Source: Oceanisphaera sp. IT1-181 (lineage in GTDB: Bacteria > Pseudomonadota > Gammaproteobacteria > Enterobacterales > Aeromonadaceae). Taken from it: DNA of 64,000 nucleotides. The translations under genes and the position numbers were made by a program. The stretch lies in contig NZ_CP136856.1 in NCBI RefSeq assembly GCF_033807535.1, positions 3,508,185 to 3,572,184 on the forward strand. Reading direction: 5' to 3'. Of the stretch, positions 25,744 through 35,628 are shown piece after piece. The notes under the pieces are model-generated. The model had not been told where the DNA came from. It saw only the letters and a list, made by a program, of their open reading frames with translations, and did not search any database. Numbering within the stretch: the stretch's first letter is position 1; every line of letters begins with the position of its first letter.

Positions 25744-28700
25744 CTACAAACGCTTATCTGGATCAGGCCTATCTTGAACAGACTTATCTGGCGCAGATTT
25801 AGCCGCTGCCTTGGCGGCTTTGTTTTTGCTTTCAAAGTTGAGATGCAACTTCACCGGTCGCCATGAACCTTGGTAAGCAAAGCAGCTCCAGCCCCAACGT
25901 AACCAACCTAACAAAGCAAACGCCAACCAGAGTGCCCAGCTGAGCATCAGCAATCGATACACCCACAGTGGCACCGATAACACCCAAGCTTGAGGTAAGT
26001 TTCCGGCACTGCGGTCTTGATACCAGCGCAGCGTATTGGCATAAGAGCCATGGCCGCTAATTTGCATATTCGGTAAGCCTAACAAGCCCTGTTGAATGGC
26101 CAAAAATAAAAAGCCTAGCGCTAATAAGCTCAGCAGCACCAAGCCAATTTGTGCCAGATTAAAGGCCGCGCCTGCCGTTTGATGTTGCCAACGACCACGC
26201 AGCCCCAGCGTCAACAGCCACGCCACTACCACTAGCGCCATCCACAGTGGCACTTGGCTTAAGCCGATGCCCAATAATAACCAGTGGTGAAAGCGCAGCG
26301 GTGTAAAGCGCACACGGCTAAGGCCAAAGGCCAGTAAGGCGATAATTAGCAGTAAACTCCAGAACAACACCGCCGGCCCCATAGGCGGGCCCGAGGCCCA
26401 TAATATCCAACGATCATCACCTAGGGTGAGCTGGATATCGTTATTGACGCTGGCGCTATTCAGCACAATGTTGGGCGTGCTAAACACGGTGGCAATGCCA
26501 GGCTGTTGGCGCCAGTTAATCTGTATCTGTTGCGCGCCGGGTGTTAACGGGAGCAGCAAGCTGTGATCTGCTTGCAGGCGCAGCGCATGGCTTTTACCGT
26601 CGATAAGCACCGACTGCAGCTCAATCTGCTCGGGCAGCTGCACGCTATGCTGGCCGCCTTGGCTACTGCGCAGCTGTAATGTTAAGTCTACATCTACCGC
26701 TTTGTGTCCTGTGGCTAAGTTTAACTGGCTGCTATCTATGGTCAGGGTTTGCCCCGGCACGCCGGCTGGTCGGCTAATGTGCCAGGTTAGCGACTCACCT
26801 GGCCACGGATGCCACACCGGCAGCCAAGTATTTTGTTCGCCGTCTTGCGCGCTATTGGGTTGGCTCACCACTAAGCCACTGCTTTCTACGTGCCAAATGG
26901 CGCTGCTATCTAGGCGCCACACTTCACTCCAACGAGTAGTCTCGGCGGCGGTGAGCGTTAACTCAGCGGATTTATCTAAGCGCGATTGCCAATGAGCGCT
27001 CGTTTGATCCGCCTGTAAGGTGAGTTGCAACTTACCGTCTTTGACGGTGAGTCCATCCGTGAGCAGCGATTCGCCTTTTAACAGCGGCAGGCTCAAGATA
27101 ATGGGCTGACCTAAAGGAGAAACGCGGCTTACTTGGGTGTCTACCTGCCAGTCCAGCCCTAATTGCACGGTGCGCGTAACTTGCACGAAGTCCGGTTGCG
27201 GGCCGCTCGCTAACTGAGCCGCTCCCGCTTGGGAGTCAGCCTGTGCTTGGGCGCGACTAAACTGCAGCTGACTATTAGGCACGCCATTATCATTAAGCCC
27301 GCGCACCGCCCAGCCGTTGGCCATTACTTGCACATGACGGGGCACTAACGGCAGATCCAGCTGTAATTGCTCGCCATACAAGTCACCTTGCAGCTGCAGC
27401 TGATGAATACCCTTGCTCAGCGGTACATACAAGATGCCGGCCGCATCACGGCGCAATGCTGTGGCCAGCTGCCCATCCACTAATACCGCCTTGAGCTGCC
27501 AATGAGCGTGAGCACGGGGCAAGGGGACGGCCACCGACGCTTGGGCATGGACTTCCAGCTCCATGTTGAGCGGCTGAGGTGTGTTGGCCGCCGCGTTATC
27601 AGGCAAGTTATCAGTTAAGTTATTAGACACTTTATCAGGAAATTTATCAGATAAAGTCGGTAAGGCGAGGTGCAGCCTGGCGATTTGCGCGCATTCGGGC
27701 AGGCAGTCGGCGGGCACCAGTAAACGCGTTTTTAGCTCATTCAGTAATGCTTGATTAGGGATGTCCGCTTGTGCCGGCGAGGGCAAAGCTAATAGCAAAG
27801 GCAGTAATAAGCCGATGGGTAACAGGGCTGACCATAAGCGCGACTCTTGATAAAAATCGCGTTGGCGGCTGAGGGTAAAGCCCGCCATGCGCAGCATCAG
27901 CAGGCTGATTAATAGCACCCGTAATAGGCTTAATGCCAGATTCATGGTCGGTGATAACAAGATTAAATTAATTTGTTGCGCCTCATCTACCGGGCCATTC
28001 CAGCTCATGTCTATGCTGTTGGCATGCCACAGGGGCAGTCCGGGGCCGGTTTGTAACTTAGCATTGGGATCTGCTTGATGCAGAGCTCGAGCTGGGGGGA
28101 GTGATTTGCCGGTCATGGGTGCCGCCGAACCTTGGCGGCGCACATAGCTGTCGGTTAAGGATTGCACGGGTGAGGACTCAGATTTTAAAGACTGATACTC
28201 ACCATCCCGAACATCGCCCATATCATCCGCTGCCGACATTTCTGCCTCTTGGACAGATGAGTAGTGTTCTAGCGCCGTATTAGGTAAGTGATAGCTCACT
28301 TCAGCCAGCTGCGGATACATGGCAAGCCTCACTTGTTCGGCCATAAAAGGCAGAGCAATCAACAGCAATACTGCTAAGCAAACACTGCGATACCCGATCA
28401 TCGCTTTTCTGAGTAAGCCCGCGGGCAGCACTTTGAGTAAGGCGCTGGCGGCCATTAGATTGAGCCATACCCAGCGTGGTGGGCCAAAGCCTGAACTTTC
28501 ATGCCAGATCAGCGCCAGCGTTACTAAGGTGAGCAAGCCCCACCACCCACCCCATAAGCGAAAGGCGGCCACGGCGGCAATTAACACTAAAAATAAGTCC
28601 AGCAGCGTCCAATGGGACAGCCAAGTGTTGGGTGCTTTATCCATACCCGAGGCGGAAAGTAGGCTCCAGCCGGGCGGCAAATATAGCCGAGTCTGTAAGG

Positions 28701-30024
28701 AGGCCAGATCCGTATTCCAACCGACCGCCGGCAAACTGCTAACCGAGCTTTGATAACGACTGTCGGCGATAAGATCTATGTTTCCTTGGCGAATTTCCAC
28801 GCCCTTCAAGTCAGAGTCTACTTGCTGAGTAATAAACTGCGGTTGGCCATTTAAGGTTACCTGCCCCAGCTCTAATGCGGGGTTGGCCTCTAAGCGCCAA
28901 CCTTGGTTGATTTGGCCGGTAAGTCGGTCTTGTACGCTATAACCACCACCATCAAAGTCCAGCCACAGCTGGCGCCTTAACTCAAGTTGATTGGGTTGTG
29001 GGTCTGGATTGCCGCGGCGAATTTCGCGCAACACCATGCGCTCGCCTTGGTTTACGCGATAGGCGGGCAGGCGTTGCCAGTCATTGGGCAAATTAGTTTG
29101 TTGTGGGTCTATCGAGCTGAGGTTTTCCACTTCTACCAAGCGCAGTTGTGGTACTGCTTCAAATACCCACACCTCTTGCTCTGGCCAAGGCGATTTGATC
29201 GTAGGTAGGCTTATCTCATGCACGGCACTGGGATGGCGACTAATAAGAGTAAGAGTCCAGCGGCCGGGGCGCACCTGTACTCTTAAGCGGCCATCGGGCT
29301 CTATTTTGGCAGGCAAAGGGCTGTCGAGTTGCAAGGAGATCTGCTTATCCAGCAATACCGGGCCCAGCACGAGCTCGCGCTGCTCACCGGTCACCTCTAA
29401 CGTTATCTGATTGGTCACTTGCAGCGGATTGAGATCGCTGATTTTTCGAAACACCTGCAGCGTGAGTGCATCCGAGGGCGGCGCCGTATTGGGTTGTTCG
29501 GTCTGGGACTTTGCCAACCACAGTAGCCCCTTGGCGTCGATATCCAACTCTCGTTTGGTTTGCTCATTAATAGTGAGCGCTAACAAGCCGCTGGCGGGCG
29601 GTAACATCAGGCTCTTGGGTAGGGAATTCCATTGCCACTGGCCGCGGATTATATATTGGCCGGCGGCGAGCTTAACGCTGGGGCGGCCATGTCTGATGGC
29701 GATAGGTTGCGGCTGATTATTAACCGTAACCTGTTGTGGCCAATACTGAATATCGCCCGGCAAGGGCACCCAGCTCTCGCTATAAAGCTGCCATTGTTGG
29801 CTAAATTGCCCGCCGCGTTCGGTTAAGTCCAGGTTCAGCTGAGTAGGCCAAGCACAGGGCTGATCGTTAGCTTGATTGTATAAAAAAGGGCACAAGCGTT
29901 GCGGCTCATCGGCTAAGACCCACTCCACCCAAGGCTGCAAAGGCTCAGGTATGGGCGTGCTGGCGCGAGCCGAAAGGGCGCTTAAGTTGAGTAATAACAG
30001 CGTAAAAAAAATCAGATAGCGCAT
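25744..30024 (-). CDS. Large multi-span membrane protein of unknown function
   Basis: I do not recognise a named family for this 1426-residue protein. A signal peptide (about 1-21, ending ALSARA) is followed by an extracytoplasmic beta-rich region to about 468, then four closely spaced membrane segments (470-568) and a polar Ser-rich stretch. A membrane segment lies near 690-718, and another hydrophobic segment ending LALPSPAQA near 752 looks like a second signal sequence. A second beta-rich domain runs to about 1210, and at least five C-terminal membrane helices follow before a Lys-rich cytosolic tail. The two halves have the same order of parts, suggesting duplication or fusion. It is monocistronic, with its own terminator. 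Confidence 0.75.
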   Translation of the reverse strand: MRYLIFFTLLLLNLSALSARASTPIPEPLQPWVEWVLADEPQRLCPFLYNQANDQPCAWPTQLNLDLTERGGQFSQQWQLYSESWVPLPGDIQYWPQQVTVNNQPQPIAIRHGRPSVKLAAGQYIIRGQWQWNSLPKSLMLPPASGLLALTINEQTKRELDIDAKGLLWLAKSQTEQPNTAPPSDALTLQVFRKISDLNPLQVTNQITLEVTGEQRELVLGPVLLDKQISLQLDSPLPAKIEPDGRLRVQVRPGRWTLTLISRHPSAVHEISLPTIKSPWPEQEVWVFEAVPQLRLVEVENLSSIDPQQTNLPNDWQRLPAYRVNQGERMVLREIRRGNPDPQPNQLELRRQLWLDFDGGGYSVQDRLTGQINQGWRLEANPALELGQVTLNGQPQFITQQVDSDLKGVEIRQGNIDLIADSRYQSSVSSLPAVGWNTDLASLQTRLYLPPGWSLLSASGMDKAPNTWLSHWTLLDLFLVLIAAVAAFRLWGGWWGLLTLVTLALIWHESSGFGPPRWVWLNLMAASALLKVLPAGLLRKAMIGYRSVCLAVLLLIALPFMAEQVRLAMYPQLAEVSYHLPNTALEHYSSVQEAEMSAADDMGDVRDGEYQSLKSESSPVQSLTDSYVRRQGSAAPMTGKSLPPARALHQADPNAKLQTGPGLPLWHANSIDMSWNGPVDEAQQINLILLSPTMNLALSLLRVLLISLLMLRMAGFTLSRQRDFYQESRLWSALLPIGLLLPLLLALPSPAQADIPNQALLNELKTRLLVPADCLPECAQIARLHLALPTLSDKFPDKVSNNLTDNLPDNAAANTPQPLNMELEVHAQASVAVPLPRAHAHWQLKAVLVDGQLATALRRDAAGILYVPLSKGIHQLQLQGDLYGEQLQLDLPLVPRHVQVMANGWAVRGLNDNGVPNSQLQFSRAQAQADSQAGAAQLASGPQPDFVQVTRTVQLGLDWQVDTQVSRVSPLGQPIILSLPLLKGESLLTDGLTVKDGKLQLTLQADQTSAHWQSRLDKSAELTLTAAETTRWSEVWRLDSSAIWHVESSGLVVSQPNSAQDGEQNTWLPVWHPWPGESLTWHISRPAGVPGQTLTIDSSQLNLATGHKAVDVDLTLQLRSSQGGQHSVQLPEQIELQSVLIDGKSHALRLQADHSLLLPLTPGAQQIQINWRQQPGIATVFSTPNIVLNSASVNNDIQLTLGDDRWILWASGPPMGPAVLFWSLLLIIALLAFGLSRVRFTPLRFHHWLLLGIGLSQVPLWMALVVVAWLLTLGLRGRWQHQTAGAAFNLAQIGLVLLSLLALGFLFLAIQQGLLGLPNMQISGHGSYANTLRWYQDRSAGNLPQAWVLSVPLWVYRLLMLSWALWLAFALLGWLRWGWSCFAYQGSWRPVKLHLNFESKNKAAKAAAKSAPDKSVQDRPDPDKRL
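27596..27655 (-). repeat. Five 12-bp tandem repeats inside the large membrane-protein gene
   Basis: Five units beginning TTATCAG or TTATTAG (e.g. TTATCAGGCAAG, TTATCAGTTAAG) are arrayed head to tail. On the coding strand they give tetrapeptides LSDK-FPDK-VSNN-LTDN-LPDN at residues 790-809, a probable flexible linker at the start of the second beta-rich domain. Confidence 0.85.
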
Positions 30025-30332
30025 AAGAATCCCTTCTTTGCTTAGCCGATAGCAGGCGGTGTGGTATTAGGCTTTCAGCGCATCCTAACATGAAGATCCG
30101 AAAACATAGCTGCAGTAGCACAGTGAGGGATGAGAAGTAAGAAACACAGTCTAAACCAGAGCACAAATGTGGTTTTTCCTGCTAGCAGCTATTACTCAAG
30201 CAGCATATAAAAGTAGCGAGATGTGCGCTTCGTTGCAAAATGCTGCAGTAGCGGTTTTTTTATAGTGGCTTCTGCTATAAAATCGGTGAAACATGATTGG
30301 ATAAGATGGGTTTTTACCATCAAAGGATGACT

Positions 30333-31592
30333 ATGAACCAAACACAGCCCTTTTTACTGCGTTTAAGTAATCGCGTTAGCTTAGTGACGCAGATATTGGT
30401 CGGTATTATTGCCGGCGTGGCGTTAGCTGTGCTGTCACCCACGGCGGCCGAGTCGGTTGGCTTATTGGGTAACCTGTTTGTGAGCGCGCTAAAAGCGGTG
30501 GCGCCCATCTTAGTATTTGTGTTGGTGCTGTCTTCTATCGCCAATCATAAAAAAGGTAGCCAAACCAGTATCAGACCTATTTTGGCATTGTATCTGATTG
30601 GTACCTTTGTGGCGGCGCTGACCGCTGTGGTGATGAGTTTTATCTTCCCCACCACTTTGGTATTAGTCAGCATCGGCATTGAGGCCTCGCCGCCAGAAGG
30701 CATCGCCGAAGTGTTGCAAACTTTGTTATTCAAGATCGTTGATAACCCAGTAAATGCGCTACTCACAGGTAACTTTATCGGTATTTTGGCCTGGGCCATT
30801 GGCTTAGGCATGGTACTGCGCCACGGTGCCGATTCCAGCAAGCATGTGTTTCGGGATATTTCCGATGGCGTGTCCAGCATAGTGCGCTTCGTTATCCGCT
30901 TGGCGCCTTTCGGTATCTTTGGTTTGGTAGCCAGCACCATAGCGGCCACCGGCTTTGATGCACTCTGGGGTTATGCACGGTTATTGGCAGTGTTAATCGG
31001 CTCCATGTTGATTATTGCGCTGGTGATGAACCCGCTGATCGTTTACTTAAAAATCCGCCGCAATCCGTATCCGTTAGTGTTTAAGTGCCTGCGCGAAAGT
31101 GGCGTAACCGCTTTCTTTACTCGTAGCTCAGCCGCTAACATTCCGGTGAACATGGAATTATGTAAGCGCTTAGACTTGCATGAAGACACCTATTCAGTAT
31201 CCATCCCACTGGGTGCCACCATCAACATGGGTGGTGCGGCCATTACCATTACCGTACTCACCTTGGCGGCGGTGCATACCTTGGGCATTGAAGTAGATTT
31301 AGGCACTGCACTGCTATTAAGTGTGATCGCCTCTGTCTCGGCCTGTGGCGCATCCGGCGTGGCCGGTGGCTCCTTGCTGCTGATACCGCTGGCTTGTAGC
31401 TTGTTTGGTATTCCTAACGAAATCGCGATGCAGGTGGTGGCGGTGGGCTTTATTATTGGTGTGTTGCAAGACTCGGCAGAAACCGGCTTAAACAGCTCCA
31501 CCGACGTGCTGTTTACCGCCGCCGCTTGTCAGGCTGAAGAAGCGAAAGCTACCGCCTATCAGGCTGCAGAAAACAAAGCCGCCGTGCGCTAG
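30333..31592 (+). CDS. sstT: Serine/threonine:sodium symporter SstT
   Basis: 419-residue DAACS-family transporter importing serine and threonine with sodium. The start is the ATG at 30333 (MNQTQPFLLRL), with AAAGGA six bases upstream. Conserved blocks are TRSSAANIPVNMELCKRL (serine-rich re-entrant loop), PLGATINMGGAAITITVLTLAAVHTLGI (family NMxG motif) and SACGASGVAGGSLLLIPLA. Eight membrane helices plus two hairpins are expected. A terminator follows immediately. Confidence 0.95.
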   Translation: MNQTQPFLLRLSNRVSLVTQILVGIIAGVALAVLSPTAAESVGLLGNLFVSALKAVAPILVFVLVLSSIANHKKGSQTSIRPILALYLIGTFVAALTAVVMSFIFPTTLVLVSIGIEASPPEGIAEVLQTLLFKIVDNPVNALLTGNFIGILAWAIGLGMVLRHGADSSKHVFRDISDGVSSIVRFVIRLAPFGIFGLVASTIAATGFDALWGYARLLAVLIGSMLIIALVMNPLIVYLKIRRNPYPLVFKCLRESGVTAFFTRSSAANIPVNMELCKRLDLHEDTYSVSIPLGATINMGGAAITITVLTLAAVHTLGIEVDLGTALLLSVIASVSACGASGVAGGSLLLIPLACSLFGIPNEIAMQVVAVGFIIGVLQDSAETGLNSSTDVLFTAAACQAEEAKATAYQAAENKAAVR

Positions 31593-31615
31593 GCTTTAGC
31601 CGTCAGTATATAGAT

Positions 31616-31649
31616 AAGCCCCGAGTCTCATGACTCGGGGCTTTTTTTT
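31616..31649 (+). terminator. Intrinsic terminator after sstT
   Basis: GCCCCGAGTC, 4-base loop, GACTCGGGGC, then eight T. It also faces the end of the LysR gene. Confidence 0.93.
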
Positions 31650-31673
31650 AGCTGAAAATTTATCGCTGACGGC

Positions 31674-32552
31674 TTACCGCTTTGTTTCATCATATTGCTG
31701 GCACAGCGCGATAAAGCGGCGTAATAAGGCCGAGTGATATTTTTGTTTATGCCATACCAGCTTGAGGGTGCGAGATAAGTAAGTATTCACATTGATTGTG
31801 ACTAAACGGCCATAGGTCAGCCTATCACTGACCGCTCTTCTAGACACAAACGCCAGCCCTAATCCTTGCTCTGCGGCCTGCATCACCGCCTCTAGGGTAT
31901 TGAGTTCTAGAGTCTGACCCAAAGTGCCAATTTGCGGCGTCAGCTCGCGATCAAACTGCTCACGATTGCCCGATTTCGGCTCACGCAATACCCAGTTGTG
32001 GTGTGCTAATTGCGCGAGCTTGAGCGTTTTTTTCTCGGCCAGCGGGTGGTGAGGGTGAGCGATAACTAACATCTCATCTTGCAACCAGTCTTGGGTGACC
32101 AAGGTGGGATGAAAATTTTCACCCTCAATTAATGCCATATCCAACTCAAAACGCAGCAGCATGTCACACAGATTATGAGTATTGGTGATGCGCACCTTGG
32201 CCTGTAATTGCGGTTGTTGCGCCAATAATTTGGGTAGCAGGTAATTGCCGATGGTTTGACTGGCACCTAAGCGTAAAGAGCCGCTGGGCGCGCCTTGCTC
32301 ATCAAATAAATGCTCAATATCCGTGATGCGGCTTAAGACTTCTTCAGCCAGCGGCTGTAATTGGCGACCCTGATCGTTGAGCTGCAAGCGTGGATGCACC
32401 CGATCAAATACCGGATGGCCCAGCTGGCGCTCCAATTCGGCCAGCGCTTGAGAAAGAGCACCTTTGCTTAAAAACAGCTCTGCTGCCGCCAGCCCTAAGT
32501 TGCCGTGGCGGGCAATACTGCTAAATACCTGTAGCTGTTTTAGACTTATCAT
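31674..32552 (-). CDS. LysR family regulator (YeiE-like)
   Basis: 292-residue LysR-type regulator. The N-terminal winged HTH is LAAAELFLSKGALSQALAEL (about 20-40). The co-inducer domain begins with LRLGASQTIGNYLLPKLLA, which resembles E. coli YeiE, as do WVLREPKSGNREQFD and LGLAFVSRRAV. It is divergent from a TDT transporter gene 91 bp away, and the shared intergenic region (AT-rich, 32553-32643) is the likely operator. It probably controls that transporter; the effector is unknown. Confidence 0.88.
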   Translation of the reverse strand: MISLKQLQVFSSIARHGNLGLAAAELFLSKGALSQALAELERQLGHPVFDRVHPRLQLNDQGRQLQPLAEEVLSRITDIEHLFDEQGAPSGSLRLGASQTIGNYLLPKLLAQQPQLQAKVRITNTHNLCDMLLRFELDMALIEGENFHPTLVTQDWLQDEMLVIAHPHHPLAEKKTLKLAQLAHHNWVLREPKSGNREQFDRELTPQIGTLGQTLELNTLEAVMQAAEQGLGLAFVSRRAVSDRLTYGRLVTINVNTYLSRTLKLVWHKQKYHSALLRRFIALCQQYDETKR

Positions 32553-32643
32553 TTAGAAAAACAAAACACTTTGTTTAAATCATTTAGATATCGTAAATAC
32601 TAAGGTTTTTTTATGATTAGAGCCAGTTAACAAGGAGGCTCAC

Positions 32644-33603
32644 ATGCTAAATATTTCTCGACATCGTTTTGCCAATGTTCCCACTCCCATGGCGGGGCTG
32701 GCGTTAGGTATCGCAAGCCTTGGCTGGGCTTGGGAAAATGTGGGCCTGTTTTCTGGTGGCGCACAAATGCTGGGCGCCATTATCGCCGCCGTTCTGCTGC
32801 TGATCTTAACCGCTAAGTTTGTGCTGCATCCGCAGTTATTAATGCAAGACTTAGCACACCCAGTAGTAGGCAGCGTGGTGCCGACCTTTGCCATGGCCAC
32901 CATGGTGGTATCTAAAGCGCTTGGCGGCAGTTTAGGAACTGGCTTATGGTTGTTTGCCATCGCACTGCATTTGGTCTTTTTGGTGACCTTTATCTGGCAT
33001 CGCCTGAAAGGCTTTAAACTACACCAGATGGTGCCCAGCTGGTTTGTGCCACCCATTGGTATCATAGTGGCCGATGTAGCAAGCCCAGGTGGTGCATTTG
33101 CTCCTTTGGCCCAAGTGCTACTGTGGTTTGGTATCGTTTGTTATGCGGTGATGTTACCCATGATGCTGTATCGCCTGATATTTTGTGCCGAGGTGCCGGA
33201 TGCCGCCAAACCGACTATCGCTATTATGGCCGCTCCCGCCAGCCTATCTTTAGCGGGTTACTTAACCGTTACTGAACAGCCTGCACCCGTATTAGTGGCC
33301 GTGTTGTTAGGTATCGCCGTGTTAATGACCGCCCTTATTTACTTGGCCTTTATTAAGCTATTACGTTTACCCTTTAGCCCAGGCTACGCCGCCTTTACTT
33401 TTCCGATGGTGATAGGTGCGACCGCCTTATTTAAAGTGGCTACGCTGGCTGAAACGCTAGGTTTGGATGCTGCGACTATTAATCAGTTACGTTGGATGGC
33501 AGAAGGCGAGCTGGTTATCGCGACCTTGGTGGTCAGCTACGTGGCACTGCGCTTCGCGCAAAACTTTAACCCACTGCGTAAGGCCTTAGCCGATTTGGCA
33601 TAA
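32644..33603 (+). CDS. TDT-family (SLAC1/TehA-like) transporter
   Basis: 319-residue integral membrane protein with about ten helices. The N-terminal NVPTPMAGLALGIASLGWAW is the family signature, with further FALMV-like and PIGIIVADVASPGGAF pore segments. TDT/SLAC1 proteins conduct anions or export dicarboxylates, tellurite or sulfite; the substrate here is not evident. AAGGAGG precedes the ATG. The divergent LysR gene suggests regulated expression. Confidence 0.88.
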   Translation: MLNISRHRFANVPTPMAGLALGIASLGWAWENVGLFSGGAQMLGAIIAAVLLLILTAKFVLHPQLLMQDLAHPVVGSVVPTFAMATMVVSKALGGSLGTGLWLFAIALHLVFLVTFIWHRLKGFKLHQMVPSWFVPPIGIIVADVASPGGAFAPLAQVLLWFGIVCYAVMLPMMLYRLIFCAEVPDAAKPTIAIMAAPASLSLAGYLTVTEQPAPVLVAVLLGIAVLMTALIYLAFIKLLRLPFSPGYAAFTFPMVIGATALFKVATLAETLGLDAATINQLRWMAEGELVIATLVVSYVALRFAQNFNPLRKALADLA

Positions 33604-33940
33604 TTATCTCACTCGACTAGCGCTGAGCATCAAGCTAAAGAGCAAAGACTCAAGATTATCTGCAACGGAATCCACTGCTCTTTGTTTACGATAAGCACGG
33701 AAAAATAGTGATCAAATCTGAAAGTGACTCTTATGGTAAGACCTAACCACCGTAGAAGCCGCTTCAGCTGGCTGGTTTTGCGCAGCAAAACTAAAAGCTT
33801 TGGTTTAGCTCTTACCAAGAATAAGATTTTGTCACTCGTCGAACTTATCTCATCTTAATTTTTCCGCGCCTTCCGCGTTCTTCCGTTGCAAAATAGCACT
33901 AGGTTTTAGTGTTTAGAGCTTATGTTGGCCTCTTCGCTCT
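33604..33940. other. Gene-free spacer with a dispersed repeat
   Basis: 337 bp between convergent genes. The only structure seen is CGTAGAAGCCGCTTCAGCTG followed by GGTTTTGCGCAGCAAAAC (33751-33797), a partial copy of the composite repeat found at 11059 and 20843. No open frame is convincing. Confidence 0.5.
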
Positions 33941-34774
33941 TCACACTGCTTTTTCTACATTAGCCTGCTTGTAGGTGGCACGAATAAATGCCGCGATAAA
34001 GAATAGCGTGAGCAGCAGTACTATGGTGGGCGCGGGCGCACTGTCGATAAAGAATGACGCATATACACCGAAAAAGGCGCCGACTACGGCTATCACTACC
34101 GACAGTATCAACATGGTGCTGAACTTATTGGTCAGCAAGAAGGCGATGGCACCGGGCGCGATTAGCAGCGAGATGGCCAAGATTAAGCCCACCGATTTGA
34201 GTGCTGCCACTATGGTCAGCGCTATCAAACACAATAGGCTGTAATGCAGCACATTCACGCGCAAGCCTATGGCTTGTGCATGAGCGGGGTCAAAGGCATG
34301 CAGTAAAAAATCCCGCCATTTACTGCCTAAGATCAGTACCGTAATCAAGGCAATGACGCCGGTTTCGATAATATCTGAACTGCCAATGCCTAGCATGTCG
34401 CCAAACAGAATATGGTCGAGGTGTACATCTGAGTTAATTTTCACATATAACAGCAAACCTAAGCCGAACATGCCGGAAAAGACGATCCCCATGATGGTGT
34501 CTTGCTTAATGCGGCTGTTGTTCTTTAAAAAACCAATCGACAGCGCACACACCATACCGGCAATAAAGGCGCCGATAGTAAAAGGTGCCCCGACGATGTA
34601 AGCAATCACTACGCCTGGGAATACGGCATGGCTCATGGCATCACCCATTAATGCCCAGCCTTTGAGCACCAAGAAGCAAGATAAGAGTGCGGTTGGCACG
34701 GCAATTAATACCGAGATCGTGAGCGCATTAGTCATAAAACTAAACTGAAAGGGCGCCAGTAAGGTTTCCATCAT
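33941..34774 (-). CDS. sitD: Metal ABC transporter permease (SitD/YfeD type)
   Basis: 277-residue ABC-3 family permease with eight or nine membrane helices, the second permease of a manganese/iron importer. LLSCFLVLKGWALMGDAMSHAVFPGVVIAYI is the family N-terminal block. AHAQAIGLRVNVLHY is the ATPase-coupling helix. Its start overlaps the stop of the preceding permease by 4 bp (ATGA), so the four genes are translationally linked. Confidence 0.93.
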   Translation of the reverse strand: MMETLLAPFQFSFMTNALTISVLIAVPTALLSCFLVLKGWALMGDAMSHAVFPGVVIAYIVGAPFTIGAFIAGMVCALSIGFLKNNSRIKQDTIMGIVFSGMFGLGLLLYVKINSDVHLDHILFGDMLGIGSSDIIETGVIALITVLILGSKWRDFLLHAFDPAHAQAIGLRVNVLHYSLLCLIALTIVAALKSVGLILAISLLIAPGAIAFLLTNKFSTMLILSVVIAVVGAFFGVYASFFIDSAPAPTIVLLLTLFFIAAFIRATYKQANVEKAV

Positions 34775-35628
34775 GATGCCACCTCCAGTGCTTGCGCCGC
34801 CCGTTTGCGAGCAGCGAAGTAGCCGTGCTTAGGTGCAAAGAAAAAGGCCAGTAAAAACAATAAGGTTTGTAACACCACTATGATGCCGCCGGTGGCGCCA
34901 TCGAGAAAGTAACTGGCATAAGCGCCAATAAAGCAGCTCACTGAGCCAATGCTTACGGCGATAATCAGTAGCCGAGGAAAGCGGTCAGTGAGCAAGTAAG
35001 CCGTGGCGCCCGGCGTGACCACTAAGCAAATTACCAAAAATGCGCCCACGGTTTGCAGTGCCGCTACTGTAGAAGCGGCCAGTAGCGTAAAGAACAGCAG
35101 CTTAATTTTAGTGGGGCTAATGCCAATGGAGCGGGCGTGGTTTTCATCGAAGAACACCACCAAAATATCCTTCCACTTAAAGAGCAAAATCACCAAGGTC
35201 ACTACGCTTATTAGCACTAACTGCAAGATATCCATGGGATCTATGGCCAGAATATTACCCAGCACTATGGTTTTGATGTTTACGGCTGTGGGCCTGAGCG
35301 ACACCATAAACAGACCCAGCGCAAAGAAGCTGGAAAAAATCAGCCCGATAATCACGTCTTCTTTAAGCTTGCTGCGCTGGTTTAAAAACAGCATGGCACC
35401 CGCCGCCAGTCCACCGGAAAAAAAGGCGCCCAGCGAAAAAGGCAAGCCCAGCATGTAAGCGCCCGCTACCCCTGGCACGATAGAATGAGACAGGGCATCG
35501 CCAATCAGCGACCAGCCTTTGAGCATTAAATAGCAGGATAAAAAAGCGCACACGCCACCCACTAAAGCCGAGACCCACATGGCGTTAATCATGTACTGAT
35601 AGCCAAAGGGCTCAAGCAGTATGGTCAT
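34771..35628 (-). CDS. sitC: Metal ABC transporter permease (SitC/YfeC type)
   Basis: 285-residue ABC-3 permease paralogous to the next gene. FLSCYLMLKGWSLIGDALSHSIVPGVAGAYML and ENHARSIGISPTKIKLLFF are the matching blocks. It forms the membrane pore with SitD. The start overlaps the end of the ATPase gene by 18 bp, an unusually long overlap within the operon. Confidence 0.93.
   Translation of the reverse strand: MTILLEPFGYQYMINAMWVSALVGGVCAFLSCYLMLKGWSLIGDALSHSIVPGVAGAYMLGLPFSLGAFFSGGLAAGAMLFLNQRSKLKEDVIIGLIFSSFFALGLFMVSLRPTAVNIKTIVLGNILAIDPMDILQLVLISVVTLVILLFKWKDILVVFFDENHARSIGISPTKIKLLFFTLLAASTVAALQTVGAFLVICLVVTPGATAYLLTDRFPRLLIIAVSIGSVSCFIGAYASYFLDGATGGIIVVLQTLLFLLAFFFAPKHGYFAARKRAAQALEVAS

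Noticed and set aside
30327..30335. Upstream ATG for sstT at 30327
   Set aside because: It overlaps the ribosome site; the ATG at 30333 has proper spacing.
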